Assembly: GCA_028287455.1 (NCBI GenBank)
Contig: JAQBPP010000069.1
Location: 1-21,993 of the forward strand
DNA from: Bacilli bacterium
GTDB lineage: Bacteria; Bacillota; Bacilli; Tumebacillales; JAQBPP01
Reading direction: 5' to 3'
Length of the DNA stretch: 21,993 nucleotides
Shown here one piece after another: positions 13,936-20,171 of this stretch (positions are counted from its first letter, which is position 1; the number at the start of each line of letters is the position of its first letter). The notes beneath the pieces are model-generated. The model was given only the letters and a program-made list of their open reading frames with translations. It was not told where the DNA came from and searched no databases. The translations under genes and the position numbers were made by a program.

Positions 13936-14799
13936 TTACAAGGCCGCTTTGGGCAGCCCCATGCGATATTTTCCGCGCGTTTCAATGCCACCGAGCCCCT
14001 CTGTACCGGTGATGGTGGACTTCACAGCATCATAAATATTAATCATTTTGCCGACGGGAGTAAAAGCTAGCCGCTCCGCAATAAACACCGGATCGAGTGC
14101 GTGAATCAGGATTCTCGAAGGCGACGAGGCAAAATTGGCCCCGGCTTTGAGCAATCCTTCGTAATGAGACTGACAAGCCCCGGCAAAAATGACCAATTCG
14201 TCGAGGGAGCGTTCAAATTGACGGGCTACTTTGACAGCTCGGATAAAGTGGTCCGAGTTCCGGTAATTGTAGATATTCTGTAGATCCTGTCCTTTGCGCA
14301 AAACACCGTCATGTCCTGTTAGAATGAGGATATCAGGCTGATAATACTGTAAAAACTGCATCAGCACTTCGGCCATTTTGCCTTCTTCAATATGGTGGCC
14401 ATCGGCGGGAACACGCAGCGATTTGTAATAGTTTAAACACTTCTGCAGGTATCTTCCGTCACCGTCCAAATGGAGCACCCTGCCTGGGCGTTCGAAAAAA
14501 TCCTCATTGCCGCGCATGTATCCGCCAACCGTATTTATGCTTCGTTTCTCAAGATCGATTTCTTTTCTGCGCCAGATCAATTTGAACAAATCCTGCTCCA
14601 CCCGTTCAAATGAGGCGGAGTGCTGCTGCCACTGATCGTCCGAAACAGGTTCGAGATCATCGAAGGGCGCATCGGCTACTAATCGGACTTCTACTCCTTT
14701 TAGTATGGCAAGCCCATGAGTTTGGTCAACTTCCGTAACGATGAAACAGATATCTCCACCATACGACCGACGCATCACCCGGTCTCCAACCTTCCACAT
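13936..14799 (-). CDS. yabG: Sporulation-specific protease YabG
   Basis: YabG is a mother-cell cysteine protease (peptidase family U57) that trims spore-coat proteins such as SpoIVA and SafA before cross-linking. The 287 residues match the family length. Typical segments are VGDRVMRRSYGGDICF at the N-terminus, PGRVLHLDGDGRYL in the middle, ILTGHDGVLRKGQDL, and FAGACQSHYEGLLKAGANF with a cysteine and histidine that are the likely catalytic pair. I chose ATG at 14799, 6 nt after AGGAGAGG; the ATG at 14805 touches the ribosome binding site. A sigma-K-like promoter lies 33 nt upstream, agreeing with the mother-cell role. Neighbours rsmA (beyond an insertion) and veg are as in B. subtilis. Confidence 0.94.
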   Translation of the reverse strand: MWKVGDRVMRRSYGGDICFIVTEVDQTHGLAILKGVEVRLVADAPFDDLEPVSDDQWQQHSASFERVEQDLFKLIWRRKEIDLEKRSINTVGGYMRGNEDFFERPGRVLHLDGDGRYLQKCLNYYKSLRVPADGHHIEEGKMAEVLMQFLQYYQPDILILTGHDGVLRKGQDLQNIYNYRNSDHFIRAVKVARQFERSLDELVIFAGACQSHYEGLLKAGANFASSPSRILIHALDPVFIAERLAFTPVGKMINIYDAVKSTITGTEGLGGIETRGKYRMGLPKAAL

Positions 14800-14831
14800 G
14801 GGCATCCTCTCCTAACGAAAGTTTCGTAAGC

Positions 14832-14858
14832 AGTGTATGTGTATCCCTATGCCCTAGT
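14832..14858 (-). promoter_or_regulatory. Candidate sigma-K promoter of yabG
   Basis: On the minus strand AC (14857-14858), a 17-nt spacer and CATACACT (14832-14839) match the sigma-K pattern AC-N16/17-CATANNNT. yabG is a sigma-K gene in B. subtilis. The -35 is only two bases, so chance matches are possible. Confidence 0.55.
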
Positions 14859-14926
14859 TCCATCCTGATGGCGATGCAAGGTCGGTGGCCAAGCCCTTTT
14901 TGTGGAGTCTAACTTGTAGCAACTGT

Positions 14927-15880
14927 TCAAGGCTGCTCTTTGAACTCTTTCATGTGCCTGTGAAGCCTTGCTACAATTTGATCTATTACATGAGTCACGT
15001 TTCCCTTGCTCCGATAGCCGGCAAACAGCTGGTAGCCCCAGACTTTTGTCTGCTGCAAATTACGGCATTCGCGAAACAGCTCATCCGCATGAATTTTGTA
15101 CGTGTCTGAGATTTCCTGGCGCAGATACATCCGGATCTCAACATCCTCGTCGCGCTGATAACCTACGACGCTCACATCCGCCCCCAGGTCAAACAAGGCG
15201 CGCGCCGCAAACGTCGGGATGTTTCGTTTAATTTCGGTCGCCAGGATATGAAACCCATCGAAGCTGAATTTGCGCGATCTTAATGCTGCCTCAATGATGG
15301 CACCGCGGTCATTGCGTTGATCGATTCCATAAAGATTTTGAATCTCATCGTAGGTTAAATTTGCATGCTGCAAAAGTTCGCCAAACGCGCGAAACGACTC
15401 GTCATCCCCTTTGTGGAAATTGATCGTATCCGTTAAAATACCAGCGCACAAAGCGGTGGCCATCAGCACATCCGGCTGCATGCCCGCATCCATCAGCAAA
15501 CGATAGACCAACTGACAAGTCGAGGATCTGGGTTCGTAAAAGCTTTGCACAGCGCCCTGCACCAGGTGATTGTCATCATGATGATCGATCAGCCAGTAAC
15601 AAGACGGCATGCACGAGCCGAGCTGCACAGCACTGGCGCAATCAACCAGTACAACATGCGTATATATCGAAGGATCTGGATTTTGTATTATATCGATTTG
15701 CAGTTTTTCGACCAGCCCGCGGGCATGTACGGCCACCTCGCCAGGCACGCCGATATCCCCGCCAATCCAGCGGCTTATGCCATACGCAGCCCCTACTGAG
15801 TCGCTGTCTGCATGCTCATGACAAAGCACTAAATTACGAGCCCCACGCATTTCGTTGAGAGCCTTCACAAATGGTTCCAT
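14927..15880 (-). CDS. DHH family phosphoesterase
   Basis: The 317-residue protein has the metal-binding signatures of DHH phosphoesterases (the superfamily of RecJ, NrnA and exopolyphosphatases): H23-A-D25-S-D27-S28 near the N-terminus, D80, and the D99-H100-H101 motif in a WLIDHHDDN segment. The C-terminal part (about 200-317) resembles the DHHA1 substrate domain, but I see no GGGH motif, so its substrate may differ from nanoRNA or pAp. The start is ATG at 15880 with GGGGG 6 nt upstream; the longer TTG at 15901 has no ribosome binding site. It is divergent from psd and part of an insertion between rsmA and yabG. Soluble and cytoplasmic by appearance; substrate unknown. Confidence 0.85.
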   Translation of the reverse strand: MEPFVKALNEMRGARNLVLCHEHADSDSVGAAYGISRWIGGDIGVPGEVAVHARGLVEKLQIDIIQNPDPSIYTHVVLVDCASAVQLGSCMPSCYWLIDHHDDNHLVQGAVQSFYEPRSSTCQLVYRLLMDAGMQPDVLMATALCAGILTDTINFHKGDDESFRAFGELLQHANLTYDEIQNLYGIDQRNDRGAIIEAALRSRKFSFDGFHILATEIKRNIPTFAARALFDLGADVSVVGYQRDEDVEIRMYLRQEISDTYKIHADELFRECRNLQQTKVWGYQLFAGYRSKGNVTHVIDQIVARLHRHMKEFKEQP

Positions 15881-15934
15881 CGTGAACCCCCATCTGGACA
15901 AAATAAACTAACTTGATTTTATCATTTTTCGCGG

Positions 15935-15958
15935 CTGCTGTTCCAGCCGGGACAGCAG
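15935..15958. promoter_or_regulatory. Inverted repeat in the divergent promoter region
   Basis: CTGCTGT (15935-15941) and ACAGCAG (15952-15958) form a 7-bp inverted repeat with a 10-nt spacer between the divergent psd and DHH genes. It overlaps the position of the -35 region for the candidate psd promoter, so it could be an operator. No regulator is recognised. Confidence 0.35.
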
Positions 15959-15974
15959 AATCGAAGTAGTATGC

Positions 15975-15980
15975 TATAGT
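15975..15980 (+). promoter_or_regulatory. Extended -10 element of a psd promoter
   Basis: TATAGT preceded by TATGC is an extended -10 motif 47 nt upstream of the psd start. The -35 position (ACAGCA, 17 nt upstream) is poor and lies in the inverted repeat. Confidence 0.5.
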
Positions 15981-16027
15981 GGGTAGTGCAAGATTCTTGA
16001 CTTTGGACAAAGGGGCGATGATTCGTC

Positions 16028-16885
16028 ATGGGATTCAATTGGAAACTGGCGTGTCTGTACTTCCTGCCGAAAAAACCCCTCTCAAGCTGGGTTGGCAAGT
16101 GGGCATCCAGTAAATTTTCCCGCCCCTTCATTCCATTTTATATCCGATGGTTTAAAATCGACCCAACACTCGCTGAAAAACCTCTAACGTCCTATACCTG
16201 CCTGACCGATTTTTTCACCCGTAAATTAAAAGCTGAGCTGCGGCCGGTAGATGCAGACCCCAGTCAGCTGGTCAGCCCTGTGGATGGTGTGGTTTCTGGG
16301 CTGGGCATCATTACTTCTGGCAGCTTTCTGCAGGCAAAAGGAGTCACCTATTCGATTGCTTCTTTACTTGGTGACGAGGAGAAGGCGAAGTTGTTTGACG
16401 GCGGAATGTGGATAACGTTTTATCTATCCCCCAAAGACTACCATCGGATTCACGCACCCATGGAAGGCCAGTTTACACAGTACGTTTATATACCCGGATC
16501 GCTCTGGCCGGTCAATCCGATTGGCGTTGCCGGTATTCCTGGTTTATTTAGTAAAAACGAACGCATTATTACTTATTTGGATACAGTTTATGGACATGCA
16601 GCCATGGTAAAAGTGGGTGCGATGATTGTCGGTAGCATTGAGGTCCATTATGATCCATCCCTCAAAACTAATCGGTTCAGTGCTGCAGTTGTGGAAAAGA
16701 AGCTAGCGCCGCCTGTCCAAGTCCAAAAGGGCGAAGAAATTGGCTTGTTTAAATTTGGCTCGACTGTGATCTTGCTGTTTGAACCTGATCTCATAGAATT
16801 CGATCCCAGGCTCGTGGAAGGGACCGTCGTGCAAATGGGGCAGACAATCGCTGCGGTCAAACGAAAACAACCGGATGCGCTGTAG
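16028..16885 (+). CDS. psd: Phosphatidylserine decarboxylase proenzyme
   Basis: Psd turns phosphatidylserine into phosphatidylethanolamine at the membrane, using a pyruvoyl group made by self-cleavage. The 285 residues contain the catalytic set: D86 in SPVDGVVSG, H139 and H142 in LSPKDYHRIHAP, and the cleavage site KFGST with G244-S245, which gives a large beta and a small alpha chain. The FGST form, rather than LGST, also occurs in Bacillus Psd. The start is ATG at 16028 with AAAGGGG 12 nt upstream; the ATG at 16018 is out of frame. One of only two plus-strand genes here; eamA follows after 66 nt. The synthase gene pssA, often next to psd, is not in this window. Confidence 0.95.
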   Translation: MGFNWKLACLYFLPKKPLSSWVGKWASSKFSRPFIPFYIRWFKIDPTLAEKPLTSYTCLTDFFTRKLKAELRPVDADPSQLVSPVDGVVSGLGIITSGSFLQAKGVTYSIASLLGDEEKAKLFDGGMWITFYLSPKDYHRIHAPMEGQFTQYVYIPGSLWPVNPIGVAGIPGLFSKNERIITYLDTVYGHAAMVKVGAMIVGSIEVHYDPSLKTNRFSAAVVEKKLAPPVQVQKGEEIGLFKFGSTVILLFEPDLIEFDPRLVEGTVVQMGQTIAAVKRKQPDAL

Positions 16886-16951
16886 GTTTTGCTCTGTCAT
16901 ACTTGTCCATTTGGCTGCATAAAGTGGGAGTGTGAAAGGAGCGGATTCAGG

Positions 16952-17377
16952 ATGAACACCACGTTCATTTACGCAATTCTGGCGTCGTTATGTTATGGAA
17001 TTGCGCCTCTGTTTGAGAAGAAAGGACTGCAAACTGCTGCAGCCACAGATTCTGTACTGCTGCGAGCAGCACTGATCACTGCTATTTTATTTGTATACAG
17101 CGCAGTCCGGCCGCGGGCAATGGAGCGGATTTCCGCACTCGATAAAACTACGCTGTTCATTATATTTGGCGGAGCAATTTTTGGGGTATTATTGGCACAG
17201 CTGTTTTATTTTAAGTCGCTGAGTACAGGGAACATCTCCCAGGTGGTTCCACTGATGACCAGCATGCAAATGATTATCTCTGTGACGCTGGCCGCCATTT
17301 TTTATCACGAGCCCCTAACGTTGAATCGTTTAGGCGGAATCGGTTTAATTATGGCCGGCATTTACTTCATACGTTAA
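16952..17377 (+). CDS. Half-size EamA/DMT-family membrane transporter
   Basis: A 141-residue membrane protein with one EamA domain of about five predicted helices (near 5-20, 36-52, 68-88, 95-117 and 124-141), ending in GGIGLIMAGIYFIR with almost no tail. Usual EamA transporters have two such domains and ten helices, so this one probably acts as a dimer, as in the small multidrug and related half-size families. The start is ATG at 16952, with AAAGGAG 10 nt upstream; the frame is open 21 codons further, but that part is cysteine-rich and hydrophilic with no ribosome binding site. It follows psd on the same strand. Its stop directly touches the stop of the convergent ykuK-like gene. Substrate unknown. 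Confidence 0.82.
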   Translation: MNTTFIYAILASLCYGIAPLFEKKGLQTAAATDSVLLRAALITAILFVYSAVRPRAMERISALDKTTLFIIFGGAIFGVLLAQLFYFKSLSTGNISQVVPLMTSMQMIISVTLAAIFYHEPLTLNRLGGIGLIMAGIYFIR

Positions 17378-17872
17378 TCAGCGTGCAAACAACTGCTGAT
17401 CCCGCGCATAACGATCCGCCACTTTAGACGCTCCAAATGAGTCTGGCTTGATGACAGCGCGAAATCCGGAATGTGTCACCCAACCCACGATTTCTTTGAC
17501 CAGCGCTTTGGTTGCCCCTTTATGACCCACATCGAGATGCACTTCCAGATTGGCCTGGTGATTAAACACTTGCAACTGTTCCTTTAACCATCCACAAACT
17601 TCCAGAGACATAGCCGCTTCTGTATAAATCTTCTGCCTCAGCGAAAGATGCCCCGTCTTAATGGAGCCCGTCAGATAAGTGCGGGCGCCTTTGCCCAGTC
17701 GATGAACAATGATTACTGTGACAAAGTGTGTGGATCTCGATCCAAACGTTTGAGAGTCGGATCCGATAATGAATCGGTAGACGCTGTCAGGAGAGCTGCT
17801 GACGTATGCAAGCAGATCTTTAACCAACTGCTCCTCCTCAAGATCACCTAAGGTAGGACTCCAAAATTGCAT
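17378..17872 (-). CDS. YkuK family ribonuclease H-like protein
   Basis: The 164-residue product resembles B. subtilis YkuK (DUF458), a family with a ribonuclease-H-like fold and no established function. Recognisable parts are MQFWSPTLGDL at the start, FIIGSDSQTFGS and FVTVIIVHRLGKGARTY, and the late aspartate-containing HLDVGHKGATKALV. The acidic residues in GSDSQ and HLDVG could bind metal as in RNase H; this is inference. The start is ATG at 17872 with GAGGTGG 5 nt upstream; the frame is open 20 codons further without another ribosome binding site. AT-rich -10-like sequence (TATACTATAG on the minus strand) lies in the 65-nt gap after rsmA. It converges with the EamA gene with no spacing. 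Confidence 0.82.
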   Translation of the reverse strand: MQFWSPTLGDLEEEQLVKDLLAYVSSSPDSVYRFIIGSDSQTFGSRSTHFVTVIIVHRLGKGARTYLTGSIKTGHLSLRQKIYTEAAMSLEVCGWLKEQLQVFNHQANLEVHLDVGHKGATKALVKEIVGWVTHSGFRAVIKPDSFGASKVADRYARDQQLFAR

Positions 17873-17937
17873 CCTCTCCACCTCTCTTCTCCCTATAGTA
17901 TATAGTATGCAGGCGAAGCGGAATGTGGACATGAGGA

Positions 17938-18834
17938 TCAGTTTGGGGGTATTTTTTTGGCAATTGCGGCAAACTCCGCCAGCGAAAGGGTCTCCGCCCG
18001 TCGTCCGGGATCGATGCCGATGTCACTCAGCAGGCTTATCCAGAATTCTTTTGTGCTGCTAAAGGCAGTGGCGTTTACTTGAAAATTGGATTGTAGATTA
18101 TTCAACAGTGTTTTCCTTCTTTGGCCAAAAGCGGCTCGCACTACTGCGAAAAACACCTCTTGATTGGGTACATCGACAGCCGCTTCCTTTCTGACGGTAA
18201 GCCTGATGACCATTGAATCCACACCAGGTTCTGGCAGAAACGCGGTCTTCGGCACCGTACAGATGATTTGAGGCACTGTGTAGTACTGAACGGCAATTGA
18301 CAAAATGCCGTACTCCTTGCCGCCTGGCCGTGCCGCCATCCGCTGGGCAACTTCCTTTTGCACCATGACGACAATGTGCTCTATCTTCAGTCGTTCTTCG
18401 AGCAGCTTCATAATGATGGGTGTCGTGACATAATAGGGCAGGTTCGCCACGACAGATACCGGCAGCTGTGCGAAGCTGTCAAGCCACAGCGCAGCGAGAT
18501 CCATTTCCAGAATGTCACCTTGATAGACTTTAACATTCGGGTACTCCTGCAAGGTGGAAGAGAGCAAGGGGATTAGACGTGCATCTTTTTCCACTGCGAC
18601 GACTGTCCCAGCATGCTCTGCCAATGCTTGGGTTAATGTGCCAATACCCGGGCCAATCTCCAGGGCCCCGGTTTCCTTCGTCAGATTGGCCGCAGACACA
18701 ATTTGATCCAGGATCTCCTCATCAATCAGGAAATTCTGACCTAACGATTTCTTAAATTGGAAGCCATTCTGCCTTACCACCTGACGAGTAACCGCCGGAT
18801 TCACCAAACGGTGCTCTTGCCGCAGTTTAGTCAA
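17938..18834 (-). CDS. rsmA: 16S rRNA dimethyladenosine transferase RsmA (KsgA)
   Basis: RsmA dimethylates two adjacent adenines in helix 45 of 16S rRNA during late 30S assembly; its loss gives kasugamycin resistance. The 298 residues show KKSLGQNFLID, the SAM loop ALEIGPGIGTLTQALA, QGDILEMDL, the catalytic VANLPYYVTTP and the late FGQRRKTLLNNL, all standard. The start is TTG at 18834; the AGGAGG that serves it, 7-8 nt upstream, lies inside the end of rnmV, and the two genes overlap by 8 nt, so translation is coupled. rnmV-rsmA is the B. subtilis order. Confidence 0.97.
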   Translation of the reverse strand: MTKLRQEHRLVNPAVTRQVVRQNGFQFKKSLGQNFLIDEEILDQIVSAANLTKETGALEIGPGIGTLTQALAEHAGTVVAVEKDARLIPLLSSTLQEYPNVKVYQGDILEMDLAALWLDSFAQLPVSVVANLPYYVTTPIIMKLLEERLKIEHIVVMVQKEVAQRMAARPGGKEYGILSIAVQYYTVPQIICTVPKTAFLPEPGVDSMVIRLTVRKEAAVDVPNQEVFFAVVRAAFGQRRKTLLNNLQSNFQVNATAFSSTKEFWISLLSDIGIDPGRRAETLSLAEFAAIAKKIPPN

Positions 18835-19411
18835 AGCTGCTTCCTCCTAACTGCTGCTGCATTTGCTCATAGGCCTGAATAAACTCGACCCGAGTCACGC
18901 GCAGCATCACTAATCTTTTCCAAAAGGTTTTGGCATTTCCATATCCGATCCCCAAAAGATCGCCTAACAAGTGCCGTCTGACTGCAGAATCCGAGGCACC
19001 TGAGAGGCCTAACTCCACCAGATCCTGCCACTCGACTTGCTCAAACGGCTCTGCTTCCACTGCCTGTGTCGACCTTACGTTTAGTAATGCAGCCCGAATA
19101 GCTGCTGGCGATGCATTTTCAATCCCAAGGTCACCATTTTTAATGGCTTCTGACTTCGGCAGAAAAGCATGTTTGGACTGGGGTACCCGCTCCGCCACTA
19201 TGCGGCGTATGCGCTGACCCGGTGAGTCGGGGTCGGTTAAAATAATCACTCCGCGGTCTTGTGCAGCCCGCTGCACCTGCCGCAAAAACGGTTCGCCGCA
19301 GGCAGATCCGCCAGAAATCAGACAGTCGGCGTCCACGGCCCGGTCGATCGCTTGTTTGTCATGAATCCCTTCCACCACGACTACTTCCTGAACCCTAAAT
19401 CGTTCTGTCAT
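18827..19411 (-). CDS. rnmV: Ribonuclease M5
   Basis: RNase M5 matures 5S rRNA in Firmicutes. The 194 residues carry the TOPRIM signatures VVVVEGIHDKQAI (catalytic glutamate E15) and IILTDPDSPGQRIR (DxD), and the family's KHAFLPKSEAIKNGDLGIENA segment. The start is placed at ATG 19411 because similarity begins there (EVVVVEG after eight residues); it has no good ribosome binding site and overlaps the end of tatD by 17 nt, so it is probably coupled to tatD. The in-frame ATG at 19432 is an alternative. B. subtilis has yabE between tatD and rnmV; it is missing here. Confidence 0.94.
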   Translation of the reverse strand: MTERFRVQEVVVVEGIHDKQAIDRAVDADCLISGGSACGEPFLRQVQRAAQDRGVIILTDPDSPGQRIRRIVAERVPQSKHAFLPKSEAIKNGDLGIENASPAAIRAALLNVRSTQAVEAEPFEQVEWQDLVELGLSGASDSAVRRHLLGDLLGIGYGNAKTFWKRLVMLRVTRVEFIQAYEQMQQQLGGSSFD

Positions 19412-20171
19412 TTTGAAACAATTGTTCTGCATTACGAGTGGTTGCAGCGCCGAGCTCTTCATACTCCATGCCGCGCAGCTCGGCGATTTTCCTTGCAACA
19501 AACGTCACGTAGGCGGGCTCATTGCGTTGTCCGCGATGCGGCTCGGGACAAAGATACGGGGAGTCCGTTTCCACGAGCAGATAATCAAGCGGAATTTCTT
19601 TAACCACTTCCTGGGGCCGCTTAGCATTTTTGAACGTGACGGGTCCGCCAAACGAAATGCGGAAATTCATATCCATGCAAGTCCTCGCCATTTCGATGCT
19701 GCCTGAGTAGCAGTGCATAATGCCGCCTACTTCACTCGCGTTTTCTTCCTGAAGAATGCGCACAACATCGGCATGGGCATCGCGGTCATGAATCACAATC
19801 GGCAGCTTTTGCGCTTTGGCCAGTTGAATTTGTGCGCGAAACACTTGCGCTTGAATCTCACGCGCAGTAGTGTCCCAGTGATAATCCAGACCTATTTCTC
19901 CAATGGCAACCACTTTGGGTTGTTTCGCCAATTCAGCCAGCTCCGAATAGGATTCTTCCGTTACATGGATCCCATCATTTGGATGATACCCGATAATGGC
20001 GTAGCATTCCTTGACTTGTTGTGCAATTGCGATTGCTTTTAAGGAAGATGCCCGGTCGAAGCCAGGGATCGCTATTTGAGTCACTTGATTTAGTTTGGCC
20101 TTCTCAATCATTTCCATGTAATCTTCTGCAAATTGCTCATCATTCAAATGACAATGCGTATCAAAAATCAT
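19395..20171 (-). CDS. tatD: TatD family metal-dependent hydrolase (DNase)
   Basis: TatD/YcfH proteins are TIM-barrel metal hydrolases with DNase activity, implicated in DNA repair; despite the name they do not take part in Tat export. The 258 residues have the metal ligands in FDTHCHLND (HxH), a glutamate in AIGEIGLDYHW, the histidines in IVIHDRDAH and GIMHCYSGS, and the aspartate in LLVETDSPYLCPEPHRG. The start is ATG at 20171, overlapping the metG stop as TAATG, so translation is coupled. Its end overlaps rnmV. B. subtilis has the homologue yabD in the same place after metG. Confidence 0.95.
   Translation of the reverse strand: MIFDTHCHLNDEQFAEDYMEMIEKAKLNQVTQIAIPGFDRASSLKAIAIAQQVKECYAIIGYHPNDGIHVTEESYSELAELAKQPKVVAIGEIGLDYHWDTTAREIQAQVFRAQIQLAKAQKLPIVIHDRDAHADVVRILQEENASEVGGIMHCYSGSIEMARTCMDMNFRISFGGPVTFKNAKRPQEVVKEIPLDYLLVETDSPYLCPEPHRGQRNEPAYVTFVARKIAELRGMEYEELGAATTRNAEQLFQNDRTI

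Noticed and set aside
17377..17400. Short inverted repeat ATCAGC/GCTGAT at the eamA-ykuK junction as a bidirectional terminator
   Set aside because: Only 6 bp with a 12-nt loop and no T tract on either side.
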